DNA of 64,000 bases from Dichetophora obliterata (GCA_963920525.1 OY986436.1:83010339-83074338), one strand, 5' to 3'; positions 11,190 to 22,510 are shown, numbered from the stretch's first letter. Translations and numbers: made by a program. Notes: generated by a model not told the origin, from the letters alone.

Positions 11190-11714
11190 CTTTGTTAACA
11201 ACTATAGCTTTTTTGGGGTTAACTTATCGAAAGATCTATATAAGCGCATATATAAGCTCTTTGTTATGTCATGTGTTGCCACTTTTTTTCTCATAATTTT
11301 TTTAACTTTAGATTGTTTTGATATTTGATATTTGTTGCGATATTTTAATGATATTTGGGTTGGTTCTTTAAATAATGCTGAGTAATGCTGAGAAAGTGTG
11401 AAAGGGCTAGAAGCTGAGTGCTTTTTGCCCATATAAAACAGAGACAAAAACAAAAGTTGTCTGATTTTTATAAAACTTTTCACTTTAGTTGATTTCAGTG
11501 AGCAGATTTCAAAAACGTTTCAAATTCTATGTAATGCGAGCCATACACAATACAATCCAACTGTCAATTGAGACTTTCAATTGAATTTATTCTTGGTCAC
11601 ACACTGTATAAACTGAGTTGAATAATTTTCTTTCAACTGTCAAATATACATATCTTTATATTTTAAGTGTCGTGCATTTCAGTTTTTGTAAAAAATGTAT
11701 TAGTAACTAATAAA
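11190..11714. other. Spacer and probable 5' part of Harbinger element
   Basis: A+T-rich with no gene. It leads into the Harbinger transposase start. Its left inverted repeat could not be identified by eye. Confidence 0.35.
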
Positions 11715-11921
11715 ATGGCTGAAAAAAGAAAGTTACTTGCACTAATGGTTATTGCAAAATGCATTGATGACGACAACAAAGAAAAACGGCAAAGAATTTT
11801 GTCAAAAGAATGGTTGAGTAAAAAAAAACAAAATTCAAATGACAATTTAATCAGAGAACTGATAACAACAGAGCCGGATGACTTTAAAAATTTTACTTGA
11901 TTAAAAGAAGATGCTTTTAGC

Positions 11922-13723
11922 CATGATTCAATTATTATAAGGTTATTTGTATTTTTTGAAGTATGCTTATTTTTTTGTAAACAAACATATTTTGACAATC
12001 TGCTAACAGTGTTTTGTGCTGTTAGAAAAAAAAGGTATGTTTCAGTGTTTCGTTGTGTAGTTTTCTAGTGTAGTAGTTTTTCAATTATTCTTGTCAAGTT
12101 AGTAAGAAAAAGGAACTATGTAGCTGTTGCGTCGTAAGTGTATGCTATGTTGTAAGTATATTTTAGGAATTTAAAAAGCTCCTTTGCAAATTTAAAAAAA
12201 AAGTTATTTTTGCCATTGCTCAAAACCTAATTAGTGAATTTTATTAATTGAAAGTGAAATTTAGAAGAAAGTTAGTTAAGGCAAAAAACAAATTATAAAG
12301 AAATACAAGTGGTATTCAATCAACGCCGTGTTGTTGATGTAAACAGCGTATGTTCGGTAAGTTTACAGCAGCGTAATTTGCAATAATAAAATTGTAAGGG
12401 ACTAAACATACGCAGCTTGCGGCACAAAAACGTGGTGTATACATAATGTCACCAACATTTTCAAAGCAAAAAGGAGTACACGCACATACTTTAAAAAGAG
12501 ACACAAAAGAAGTACATAGAATAAATATAGAATTACAAAATAGAAGTACATCCACAAAAAATAATGAAGATATTAAAAGATGCATGAATAATTCCATTAA
12601 ACAAACAGTTTAATTTATATGAGATTCAAAATTAGATCCAGCTTACAATTCATTGCTTATTAAAGTAGTAGTCCACCAGTTTGACGAATTCAAAAAATTA
12701 ATTTTTTTAATTTTTCGCAATAGAATATAAAAATTAAATCTTAAAAATATACTCTAAAAGTCTTAGACCTAAATTGAAAATATTTTTAAAGTTACAGTCA
12801 AAAGAAGACAAAGCGTCGTAACGTATATTAAAGTGCTGTAAAAACTTTAAACACGTTTTTTTCGCAACTATGTTTTCGAAACTTCGGGGAAGCATTAACT
12901 AAAAACTATTCAACCGATTTGGCTAAAAATTTCACCTGTTACTTAAGGCATATATAGCTAGTTCCGGAATTTTAAAACAATCAATTTTTCAATCATTTAA
13001 TTTTTTTAAACAAATTAAAAAAAGTTAGATTAACAAATTTTTTTTTCACATGTTCGCCATTTTTTATTTGTTTTTTTAAATATACATATTATAGGGCAGT
13101 GGACTACAATAAAGCCTGCAGAACGATATTCTCTTTGATTTTTTTATTTCAGATGAACACGTTAGGCTGGGTGCTTCCCCCAAAAAACACACCTTCTTTC
13201 GAGTACTCTTCTTTGATATAGACAACTATAAGCAAATTAATGTACTAATGTCATCAAGTCAAAGAAAATTTTCTTTCCTAATAATTTTGTGATAGCAATT
13301 TCTTTTTTTATACAATTACGCAATTAACTCGGTTAATTAACTTATTTAGAACGCGCCACTAAACGCTCTTGTTTAGGTTTCATAGTTAGGTTTAATGTGT
13401 TTATTAAAATAAACGAACAAAATTATATTAATTTTTGTATTTATATTACTTATATATTTATTAACATAATTTTCATTGAAGTTAGTAAATAAAAATAATT
13501 TAAAAAGTTATTAATGCACTTAAAAATCGGAGCAATAAAAGTACTAGAACAAACTTAATAGTAGTCAATATAGTACCAATTAGTATGATATTTGGGCAAC
13601 CGTGTGCATTTTTAGCTCTAATGACATTGCTCTTATGATATTTTTCTGCTCTCATTTTCAAATAAGCATACCAATTTGAGAAAACGTCAAAAATACGAAT
13701 AACCTTATAATAATTGAATCATG
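11922..13723. mobile_element. P-superfamily-like non-autonomous element 1
   Basis: The terminal inverted repeats start CATGATTCAATTATTATAAG on both sides, and 29 of the first 30 bp match. An 8-bp direct repeat CTTTTAGC flanks the element (11914-11921 and 13724-13731). The canonical Drosophila P element starts CATGATG, has ATAAGG at a similar place, and makes 8-bp TSDs, so P-superfamily membership is a reasonable inference. Removing the insert with one TSD copy restores continuity of the Harbinger coding block. No transposase or THAP domain is visible. A second MITE (12666-13109) sits inside, so the original element was about 1.35 kb. Confidence 0.8.
12666..13109. mobile_element. MITE nested in P-like element 1
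   Basis: TAGTAGTCCAC at the left and GTGGACTACAA at the right are inverted repeats with one mismatch. TAAAG flanks both ends (12661-12665 and 13110-13114), a possible 5-bp TSD. It is 444 bp, A+T-rich and non-coding. The short repeats make this a moderate call. Confidence 0.45.
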
Positions 13724-14600
13724 CTTTTAGCAACTTATAGAAAAAGTAACACCCCTTTTTAGGAAGCAGGATACTTTCATGAAAGATGCAGTCTCTCCAG
13801 AGACTCGACTCTCTATTGCACTGCGTTACATTACCAAGGGTTCCGATTTTGAAGATTTGAAGTGTTTTTATGCTGTCTCCACTCAGGCTATTGGAAAAAT
13901 TGTTATGGAAACATGTGAAGCAATCATTTTCGTATTGAAAAACTACATTAAGGTAAAGATTTGGAAATGCAGTTTTATTTATATATTGATATCCCAAACC
14001 TAACGTTCACGTCTTTTAATAGTAGCTACCTGACACCTTTGATCAATGGAAAATTGAGTCTGGAAAATTTTTTGAAGAAACGGGTTTCCACATTGCCTTG
14101 GAGCAATCGATGGGAAACATATCGAAATCAAAAGGCCACTGCATTCTGGTACATATTTTTTCAACTATAAAAAACCTTCAGTATAGTTTTAATGGCTGTT
14201 GTTAATGTCAACAGTGAATTTTTATTGGTTGATGTTGGGAAAAATGGTCGGATTTCCGATGGTGGAGTTTTTGGGTACACAGATTTTTCAAAACTATTCG
14301 AAAGCTATTCGAAAAGAGAAAAGTTGCTATTCGTTTTTGTCGCCATGACGCATTTCCTTTAAAAGAATATATAATGAAGCCATATTCAGGCACTAATAAA
14401 GATCCGAATAAAATAAGTTTTAATAAACGTCTTAGTCCTGCTAGAGTGCGCGTGGAAAATGCATTTGGTATTCTTGCACACCGATTTCAAGTTTTGCTTA
14501 AGCCGATCAGCTTACGCCCTGAAAAAGCTACTAAAGTTGTGCTTACATATTGTTTTTGCATAATTATTTAAAAACAAGAATGGTGTCATTTATATAACGA

Positions 14601-14870
14601 TGCCATTAACTGACAACCCAATATTGCCAATTGAACTTGAGCACAGTAAATTAAGAAATTCCACCGATCTTTCTAAAGATATTCGAAACAAATTTTTCAA
14701 TCTTTTATGCATACAAAGTTTAAGATAAGATTCAACAAAAGTTTATATATTCTTTAAAATTAAACTCATTTCTATGTAAACAATAGAAATATTTTTACTA
14801 AAGACTGGTAAATATTTCAATTAAAATTATTTACATTTTTATTAAAAACAATAACAAACGACACGATGTT
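14601..14870. other. 3' flank of Harbinger relic, nothing recognised
   Basis: A+T-rich sequence after the transposase. It probably contains the degraded 3' end of the element. Confidence 0.35.
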
Positions 14871-14874
14871 GCGG

Positions 14875-15215
14875 ACCAAACCAACAACCATAACAACAGC
14901 AACTGAAGCAGCTTGTGTATAATGTTTCTCATGAAAATATATAAATTTCTTCTAAGTTTTTATATTTTGTGACTTGATTAAAGAAGTGATGCAATTCAAA
15001 TTAAGATATTCGTTTCATTCGCCCCTTAACTGATATTTTTGGATATATTTTATCTTTGTACGATAAATATTAAAGGCTGTAGGCATACCCGAAAGCGTCC
15101 ACTAAAAACCTTAAATGCGTTTGAAAAAATTTGTAAAAATTACCCCCATAAAAATTGCGCTGCAAAATGGAATTCTACGTCAAAAATTTCAAAGTTGAAA
15201 CTCAAAAACAAAACA
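14875..15215 (+). repeat. Dispersed repeat A, copy 1
   Basis: Shares its order and many blocks with 34940-35310: a CAACAACA-rich start, AGCAGCTTGTG, TTTGTACGATRAATATTAAA, GGCTGTAGG, and TACGTCAAAAAT. Overall identity is clearly above background but diverged. It is non-coding and of unknown type. Confidence 0.65.
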
Positions 15216-15265
15216 AATAAACATTCGAATTCATTTTTCAATAAGTTATAATTCAACACTTATTA

Positions 15266-17007
15266 CAAGCCCTAACCACAATCAATTCGTACAGCTGCCT
15301 TTTTCTTCGGGCATTGTTTATAACAAATTTTTTAAAAATCTTACTCTCAAGTTTTTGATGAAACTATTACTTTTTAAAAACCCCTTGGTGTAGTTGTTAA
15401 TAAATAACAAACATATTATATATTTTAAATACATTAAAAGAAATATTTTATTTAAACTGAATTAATATTTTTAAAAACAATTTCGGAAATAACCACTTTT
15501 AACTCGTACAGTATATAAATAATATTATTAATATTGTGTAACATTTCCGTTCGCTTTTATAACTGCTTCTAATCTCTTCGGCATGGAATTTATAAGGTTT
15601 TGGCATTCAGTTGGCGTTATTGAATTCCATATTTCAGTAATTTTGTCCTTAAGACCGCTAATAGTTCTTTGAGGATGGTTTTGAAGTCTTCGTTTCATAA
15701 TTGCCCACAAAGACTCGATGGGATTCAAGTCGGGGCTGGAGGAGGGCCAATCTAAAACCTTTATTTGTTTTTCTTGCAGCCTGTTTCTTATAAATTTTGC
15801 GGTATCGAGCGTGGTACCGTCCTGTTGAAATATAAGTTCATTAAACGAACTTAATTTTTCAATAGATGATATTAAATTGTTTTCTAAAATTTCAACATAA
15901 TTTTTAGCATTAACAGTGCCCTTTATGTAATAAAGTTTGCCAACATGCAGCCCTATCGCAGACATGCAGCCCTATACCATAACGCTTGCCGGGAACTTTA
16001 CTGTTTTCTTTAGACAATCCTTGTGGTACACCTCCTTTTTAGTTCGAATTACCCTCTTTCGGGCATCGCCCACGCAAACATCGAATTTGGATTCGTCGAT
16101 AAAAATTATCGAATTTCGCTATCTTTGTACCCAGTTTCGTTTATCTTTTACCCATTAAAGACCTTTTTCTGTTGTACAGTTGTTAATAAGGGCTTTTCTT
16201 TGGCGTAAAATATAAAGTTAAAATGTTAAGAAAAACATTCGAAAATTCATGTTATTATTTTAATACTTTATATAATCCATATTCCATCTTATGAAAATTT
16301 TTTCGAGTCCATTCTCGTCTTACAGTCTTCCCAATTTTTTGAGACCATTCTGCCGACAAATTCCAAACAGTCTTCGTCTGTTATTTTTTATTATTGTGGA
16401 CAATGCTCTTAAGTCTCTTCCAGTTAATTTCGATTTTCGACCGCGTTTACCAACATTTGTTGCAAATGAATCACTTTTTTAAAAAGATTTTATAATATAT
16501 TGTATTGATGACCTAGGAAGTCCTAAATCTTCTTAAGAAATATCACCATAGCTTTTTTCAGAATCATGTTTTTCTATTATTAGTTTTTTAATTTCTTCAA
16601 AAATTGGCTTGCCACGCACCATGTTCACACAATGTTGAAGACTAATTAAAAAATGCCAGCAAAAATTCACCTAACCCATCAAAAAGCTATCGATAACGGT
16701 AAAAATGCACATTGGCAAAGATTATTTGAGAATTGTCTCGTTATTTTATAAGAAATGAGACTGTACGAATTAAAAGTGGTCAGCTTTAATATGCACATTA
16801 AAAAAGTGTGTTAAGTTCATACAAAATATTTTTATTAAAATATTAAAAAAATATAATTTGTTTATTATTTCTTAACAACTACAACAAGGGCTCTTTAAAA
16901 AGTTATATTTTTATCAAAAAGTTGTGAGCAAGACTTTTAAAAAAATCTATTATGAACAAGGTACGAAGAAAAAGGCAGCTATACGAATTAATAGTGGTTA
17001 GGGCTTG
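15266..17007. mobile_element. Tc1-like element with long IR/DR ends
   Basis: Inverted repeats of about 247 bp occupy 15266-15512 and 16760-17007. Each arm has two related direct repeats: an outer one near CAAGCCCTAACCAC...AATTCGTA and an inner one near ACCACTTTTAA.TCGTACAGT. This is the IR/DR layout of some Tc1-family elements such as Minos, Bari3 and Sleeping Beauty. A minus-strand DDE transposase relic lies between the arms. TA precedes the left end; the right end is followed by TTTA, so that TSD copy looks altered. Confidence 0.85.
15528..16622 (-). pseudogene. Tc1-like DDE transposase relic
   Basis: The minus-strand ATG at 16622 starts MVRGKPIFEEIKKLIIEK, a helix-turn-helix N-terminus, interrupted by a TAA soon after. 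GKRGRKSKLTGRDLRAL follows. The catalytic core has IIFIDESKFDV (first Asp), ELIFQQDGTTLDTAKF (second Asp) and DWPSSSPDLNPIESLW (Asp plus Glu of the third block). It ends NGNVTQY at 15528. The total of about 364 codons is close to the usual 340. Several stops break it, including TAG for the expected Trp just before CMSAIG at about 15965. It would cut and paste the element at TA sites. Confidence 0.85.
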
Positions 17008-17210
17008 TTTATTCTCTGCAAGAGCTTTAGGGGTCGTCCATAAACTACGTTACCAATTTAGGGGGGGGGGGGGGGAGGGGTTTTGAAATGCACTACGACA
17101 AGTAACGGTAGGGGGGCGGAGGTGTTTAGATATTGTAACGTTACCAAAAATTAAAAAAATCGACGAAAAACCTCTAATTAATAACACAATCATTTAAAAA
17201 ATTTTTAACC

Positions 17211-17450
17211 TTACATGTTTATGTTTGATCGTCTAAATTGATGGTTAACTTTTGCTTCAACGATTTCTTCCACCGCCTTTTCCCTCAACACAGGAACCTT
17301 TTGGTATTCCTTCACCATCTCAGCACACGTCTGAAAAATTTGGGTATTTGCTTTTGCGACAGGCTTTGACGTTAAGGCCTGAATGTTCTTGATCAAAGGA
17401 GATACCGTATGACATGTACTGTCCTTCTTAGAAAGAAGAAATCGGTTCAA
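17211..17450 (-). CDS. Unassigned ORF inside TTA-flanked element
   Basis: A 79-residue frame starting MNRFLLSKKDSTCHTVSPLI, with an amphipathic, Lys/Glu-rich second half (EMVKEYQKVPVLREKAVEEI) that could form a helix. Composition is protein-like compared with the flanking DNA. I recognise no family. It may be a fragment of an element-encoded or captured gene, or chance. Confidence 0.3.
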   Translation of the reverse strand: MNRFLLSKKDSTCHTVSPLIKNIQALTSKPVAKANTQIFQTCAEMVKEYQKVPVLREKAVEEIVEAKVNHQFRRSNINM

Positions 17451-17523
17451 GGTCGTGTACTATCTGTGGCTTGTATTTCGTTTTTAAAACTTCTATGAAT
17501 TGTCATAAATAAATCAATTTTCA

Positions 17524-17777
17524 GAAAGCATTTACACAAAAACACAGAACTTGGTGCAGCTCGGGTGCAGCCTTTAAGGATACTCTGTCAAAGACCATGT
17601 GAATTTCTTTGCGTTAGAAATGAGGATTCACCTGAATGGGTCGACATAGAATCCGATGAAAAATTCTATTTTGAAGTATCCTCAACAAAGCTACCAGCTT
17701 CTTCTATCCCAGTGATTGAGAGCATCGAATCTTGGATCGCAGATGGAATAGCTTTTACAGATGATATTAATTATTGA
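17524..17777 (+). CDS. Unassigned ORF fragment inside TTA-flanked element
   Basis: An open frame runs from a splice-acceptor-like AATCAATTTTCAG (ending about 17523) to TGA-preceded TAA at 17777. It has CVRNEDSPEWVDIESDEKFY followed by an acidic, Ser-rich tail. The first in-frame Met is at 17565. The acceptor-like sequence and good composition suggest a terminal exon of a captured or element-encoded gene. No family is recognised and the function is unknown. Confidence 0.3.
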
Positions 17778-18283
17778 TTTTTTTCCAATTGTTCCTTTAA
17801 TGTATCTAGTCATACTAGTCACTAATACTAGTGAAAATTGTCAGAGCTAGTCAAAATATATAATCATTCGAATGAATTAATTTCATATGTCACGTTACTT
17901 TATGGGGTGGGGGAGGGGTTTTGAAACGCACTACGAAAAGTAACGCAGGGGGAGGGCGGGTAAAAAAAACCGTAAAATCAGTAACGTAGTTTATGGACGA
18001 CCCCTTAGTAACGTGACTAAAGCTTTTGTTGAAGCTTGCTGCTATATAAGATGGCACAATAAGCTCTGCAAGAATTAATATATGGCTTAAATTGTTACTT
18101 GGGTTGTTTCTAGTCTAGCTGTCAAATGCTGACCGACCTAACGCGTTATTGAGTTTTGGACATAACTGTTAAACTTAGCCATTTTGCTATTTTTGCCAAT
18201 TTTTGCTTTCTCATTGCATTCTCATTTGTTGCAGATTTTGTATGAGTTGTTAATTTCGTTTTGACAGTTTCGGTCACCGGCTC

Positions 18284-18481
18284 CACCGGTACAAGGCTTT
18301 TTTATAAGGTTGTGGCACTTGAGAGCGAGCTCGGTCGAACTGTCAGAGTGGTCGAAAATAAATCAAGAAAATTAATGCATGTAACAAAAAAAAGCACTGT
18401 GACAGACAGTTCAAGCAAAGGTGGTAAAAGAGTACATTTCTCTCAAGTGCCACAACCTTATAAATGAACCTTGCACCGGTG
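18284..18481. mobile_element. Short MITE, CACCGGTRCAAGG ends
   Basis: CACCGGTACAAGG at the left and CCTTGCACCGGTG at the right begin inverted arms of about 42 bp, which include TTATAAGGTTGTGGCACTTG and its complement. Length is 198 bp. No clear TSD is visible. The open frame across it (18261-18467) is a by-product of the arms. Confidence 0.6.
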
Positions 18482-19640
18482 TAAATATTAAATAAGCAGA
18501 ATATTTTTTATTAAAATTTTGTATTGTATGTTTGTGAGATGCTCTATCTCTCTCTCTTTTTCTTTCTCTCTGTCTCTTTCCCAAAAATCTCTCATATTCT
18601 TAATTTTAGGAAGATTCACTTCTTTACTGTATAACGCTATACTGTATTTTTTTTGGTCTTGTTTCTAAAATCCCTCATATCCCATACTGTATTTAACAGG
18701 CGTTCCACGAAGGCTCACTGTTTTTTTTTTAACTAAACAGAACATTTTACTAAAATCAAAATTTAAAGTTACCCATACGCTAAGAAGCGCGGTGCAAACC
18801 CTAGCTCAGACAGAATGTTCTTTCAATTGAATTAATATTTCCGTTCGGCCGCCTCCTCTCTGCAGACAATGGCAATTCTTACAGAGTAAAATTGCCATGC
18901 AAAGTTTCCCGAGAAAATAAGCCGTTCGGAGTCGACATAAAACTCGTAGGTCCAGTTCTCAATTATTAGTGTTTAAACATTAGATAACAAGCATTACTTG
19001 ATTGATTAATACAAGCTTGAATTCATCAAAATCATTCCAAGGGCTGAAATAATCAATTTGTTTTGTTCGGAAAATAGGTCTGAACAACTTGTGATTTTTT
19101 TTAAAATTTTTCTACTAAGCTAAGCATTATTGGTATCAGAAAGGTTTTGCTATTTATTCAAAAAGCTTTTAATTGATCAAATCCAAGCATTACTTTTGAA
19201 TATAGTATAACATTTTACATATTATGCACACTTTGCGGTTCACCCTTTCACGAAACAAACAAAATGTAAGTATAAAGAATAATTTTTGTATTTATGTTCC
19301 CTTTTACTTTATCACCACAATATTTACTTACCTTGTATTAAAACATATTTTTTCCATTGTAAATGTCCTAAGCACAAAAGAAAATTATCTTCAAAAAATA
19401 ATACAAGGATTTGTATGGTTCAGCTTGTTGAAATTTGCATGGGGAATGGAATAAACTAAAACAAATGCGAGGTAAACCCCACCCCATGAGAACGAGCCCC
19501 CGGATGGGAATAGAAATAGTTAAAATTTTTACAAATTTACTCCCAATAAACACCAAAATATTTAAAAAAAAAAAAAGAAAACTCAATGACTTTAAAATCG
19601 TAATTGGGTTTTGAATCGATCCCAACTTCGGGCCAGCCTG
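18482..19640. other. No gene; short CT-rich tract
   Basis: A+T-rich and non-coding. A polypyrimidine run of TCTCTC and TTTCTT units lies at about 18545-18590. Nothing else is recognised. Confidence 0.4.
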
Positions 19641-19645
19641 CATAG

Positions 19646-19860
19646 CTATGGTTGAGTGTAGGTACGCGGTTGACCAATTGGCGGTGGATTGTAGTTCCAA
19701 ATTTTACCATCTTTGGACCAGTAAAATTCAGCGACTTGCTCAAAAACAGGTAGGGCAATGGTAGTGGTAACAATGGTTTCATCCTGCTTGGTGCGATTTT
19801 CAATAGCAGCGACCACACTTTCAATCTCACCACCCGATTGAAAACACATAAACTTTAATA
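19646..19860 (-). pseudogene. Coding-like fragment, unassigned (possible host exon)
   Basis: On the minus strand, an open stretch reads GGEIESVVAAIENRTKQDET, then a TIALPVFEQVAEFYWSKDGK block and NYNPPPIGQPRTYTQP, then stops at 19646. Base composition and codon use are much richer in G+C than the surroundings, and the residues look like a real, evolving protein. I recognise no family. No clean splice acceptor is seen upstream. It may be a terminal exon, a retrocopy fragment, or part of an unknown element. Confidence 0.35.
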
Positions 19861-19964
19861 TGTGTTTAATATTTAATTTTTGAACAAAATATACTAACAT
19901 TGTCAAAATAATGAAAAGAGAAAAAATGTTGTTTATTTTCAAATAAAACGCAACGCAGGAGTGA

Positions 19965-20117
19965 GGCCGCGTTAATAGTGAACGCTTTTGGCTGAGCCAA
20001 ACTGAACTGAAACTCAAAAACGCATTGGCGCAAAAGATATGCATATCTTCCGTTCTCTATTGCTCCATTGAGTTTTTCGGCTCGGCTCAGCAAAAAGTGT
20101 TCACTATGAACGCAGCC
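19965..20117. mobile_element. Harbinger-like MITE, GGCYGCGTT ends
   Basis: GGCCGCGTTAATAGTGAACG at the left pairs with CGTT/CACTATGAACGCAGCC at the right, with arms of about 35 bp. The flanking trinucleotides are TGA and TAA, so a TWA-type TSD is possible but diverged. The length, 153 bp, equals that of the MITE at 25567-25719, which has related GGCTGC termini. Confidence 0.6.
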
Positions 20118-20370
20118 TAATACAGACATGCTGAAACACTGAAATGCTGCTTCCCAACTGAACCAAATTCTCTATTCAGTTTAAATTATCTACCACGAAT
20201 ACAAGTTCAAAAACGTTCAATAAATAGTCGTACGTTTTTCATTTCATTAAATAACGTTACAGCTTGACATTACAGGATGTCTATACGAGCATTATTTTCT
20301 TTCATGAAATCTTTCGTGATACCAATATCGTAACTGAAGACCGCTTATTAGCCATCTCATGCATATTGCA

Positions 20371-20756
20371 CAGTGTCTATCTACACTTACAATATTTGAT
20401 TGCATGCGAACTGTCAAAATGAATTTCATGATATCCATATTTTGTGCTAATTATTTGGGTGGGCACTTTATCTCATGAAACTCCATTTTGAAATTGCTTG
20501 TTAAAGTTTATTAAATTCATAATTTCTTCCATTCGCCATTCCATTTTATGTTTTTTGACTTTGCAATAGTTTTTGCTTGAAAGGTTTTTAAAAATGCACA
20601 CACGTATTTTACTGAAAAGTGAGAGCTCATCGCATGAAATATATCTCAAGAAATATTCAGAAGATGAATTTCATATGAACAATTTCTCATGCGATATTGA
20701 TCATGAAATTCAATTTGACAGCATGAAACAATTGCTAAACTAAAGTGTAGACACTG
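20371..20756. mobile_element. MITE, CAGTGTCTA ends
   Basis: CAGTGTCTATCTACACTT at the left and AAGTGTAGACACTG at the right are inverted. Inner TGACA and AATTTCATGAT blocks are also mirrored (about 20420-20436 and 20697-20722). The element is 386 bp. Related TCATGAAA/TTGACAGT pieces in 20270-20340 and 20930-21000 suggest that it lies in or beside an older relative. No clear TSD. Confidence 0.5.
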
Positions 20757-22170
20757 TTTTATCTCATAGCACATAGTGCGTATGCCAGTTTTCATGAGCG
20801 TATTGTAGTTTTTTTACAATAAAAAAACCTACTAATTAATTATTTTGTTCAATTCGCGTATCAGTGCATAAAAAAATCAAGTTTATTACCTTCGTCATTC
20901 TTATTGAAATTCTCATATATAAACGATTGCATGAAATCTTAGTTGCATTTTTGACAAATTTGACAGTTCTCATGTAAGAAAATATTGCTCGTGAGAAGAC
21001 ATGTTATATACGGTTAATCGTATGAAATCAAATCGGTTTTAGGAAGCACAATAATGTAGAGATAAAATTTAGCTATTTAAAAAAAAAAAGTTAAATTTTT
21101 TACTGAATTTAAAAAACACTAAGTTGTCAAAATATGACATGAAATTTCACAACCTTTATTATATCTGTTACAACCAGTTTTTTTAGTTTACTTCTATAAA
21201 AGTAGTACCATAATAAATAAAAGATTTTTAAAATGTATGTCCAACAAGCATCAACTTATTTATCAACGTATCTTATTGACCCAATCGTGTGGTTTATACA
21301 TACTAGTATAATATCTGTTATGATTATGTCTCATTGTACAAACTTGATTCAGAATATTTTTCTTAACAAAAAAAAAATGGGAACTACTTTGAAAAGTTAA
21401 GTAGCTTTAAAAGTCACAAAACGGGATTCTTTAAAATAAATTTATCTATCACTTTATAGTTGTACTAGCAACCCTTCGCGGCTTTGCTCGCGATATGGAA
21501 CCAATTTCTTGTTTTTTATTTTTGTGTTAACAGTGAGTAGCGTAAATGACAGCTTTAATTGTTTTTGAAAAATTTCAGAAATAAGGTCTGTTCCCGTATT
21601 TGATTCAAGTAGCTTGAAGTTGCTTTAAAGCGTTATTTTACAAATTTTTAAAGCTCGAAAGAGAAGAATAACATGCAAAATGTCACTTTCTAATCTATTA
21701 CAATTACTTGAACTTAGTACGGGAACAGAAATATTGTTGCGATTCCATTCTCATAAAAATAGTAATGAAACGAAAGCTGCAGCAACCAAAACTATAAGAA
21801 ACATGACACAAAGGAAATGTCATAAGAATAGCCCACCCTAGATTAAACAATATATATGTGTCGATAAGGAATAATCGCTAAGTCGACTTAAGACAGAACT
21901 GATTTCTTAATGCAGCTGTGTTCCACACATAAAGAACTATAAACCAACACAATCTGGAGCTTATAGCATGACCTTAGCCAAAGCTATGACACAAAAACTA
22001 AACAACCTTTCATTGAACTCATATGGCATTAAAATAATTTTTTAACCAAAAACTTAAAGCCTTAGCTACGCTTGATTGCCTTATTGCACAGGTTCGCATT
22101 AGATACTTTTTTGGTGCTTGTCTCAGTCCTAGGGTTCTGACTATTTTTAAGACAACCCACAATTAATAAT
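20757..22170. other. Non-coding, nothing firm
   Basis: A+T-rich. ACTAGCAACCCTTCGCGGCT at about 21465 resembles the start of a dispersed repeat common in insects, but I cannot place it. No gene. Confidence 0.35.
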
Positions 22171-22179
22171 ATTGTATGA

Positions 22180-22510
22180 AATTGTGAAGAAGACTTTAAT
22201 AAATTTGAAATGGTTAAGGAAGGACTATAGCCTATTATTAATAAAGAATAGAACGAATATAAAAAAATTAAATGTATATCCAACTCACACCTAAGTGAGC
22301 ATAAATCCTTGGGTTAACAACGATCGAAAAGGAGTTTAACGTCTAGAAAATATTCGCGTTGACTCGGATTCAAAACTTTCTACATTTTTACACATTTTTT
22401 TACACTTATTTTTTTGCACATACCTTTCATCGTATTTGCATTTCAATAGTTTTTTATTATTTCAAAAATGAAGCTTGGTTAAGCTTTTCTTTTCTATGAA
22501 TAAATGATTT
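22180..22510 (+). repeat. Diverged direct repeat, unit 1
   Basis: Shares ordered blocks with 22575-22940: AAYGAATATMAAAA, GTTGACTCGRATT, AAAACYTT, CATTTCAATA and AAGCTTGG followed by TTTTCTTTTCT. The offset is 391-442 bp. It is non-coding and is probably an old tandem duplication or two copies of one element. Confidence 0.55.

Larger units (their letters stand above)
11715..14600 (+). pseudogene. PIF/Harbinger transposase relic, split by P-like element
   Basis: The ATG at 11715 starts MAEKRKLLALMVIAK, followed by RILSKEWLSKKK and LITTEPDDFKNFT. A TGA replaces a codon at 11898. The frame breaks at the P-like insertion (11922-13723) and resumes directly after its TSD with EKVTPLFRKQDTF, AVSPETRLSIALRYI and STQAIGKIVMETCEAI. 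Further blocks in shifting frames are HCLGAIDGKHI-like (about 14095), LLVDVGKNGRISDGG (about 14223) and LSPARVRVENAFGILAHRFQ (about 14430), which carry the D-D-E positions. The usual length is about 350-400 residues and most of it is traceable. It would catalyse transposition with a 3-bp TSD. It is disabled by several frameshifts. Confidence 0.85.
17030..18004. mobile_element. TTA-flanked element, GGGGTCGTCCATAAACTACG ends
   Basis: GGGGTCGTCCATAAACTACG at 17030-17049 and its perfect complement at 17985-18004 are the ends. The inverted similarity continues through G-rich blocks and a TTTTGAAAYGCACTACGA motif near 17081 (and 17920), so both ends carry matching direct-oriented inner blocks. TTA flanks both sides (17027-17029 and 18005-18007), suggesting a PIF/Harbinger-type 3-bp TSD. 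The 975-bp interior holds two coding-like frames (17211-17450 minus, 17540-17777 plus) that I cannot assign. Confidence 0.75.

Noticed and set aside
19537..19833. Second overlapping minus-strand frame across the 19.6-19.8 kb fragment
   Set aside because: The frame ending at 19646 fits the coding-like composition better; the other is its shadow.
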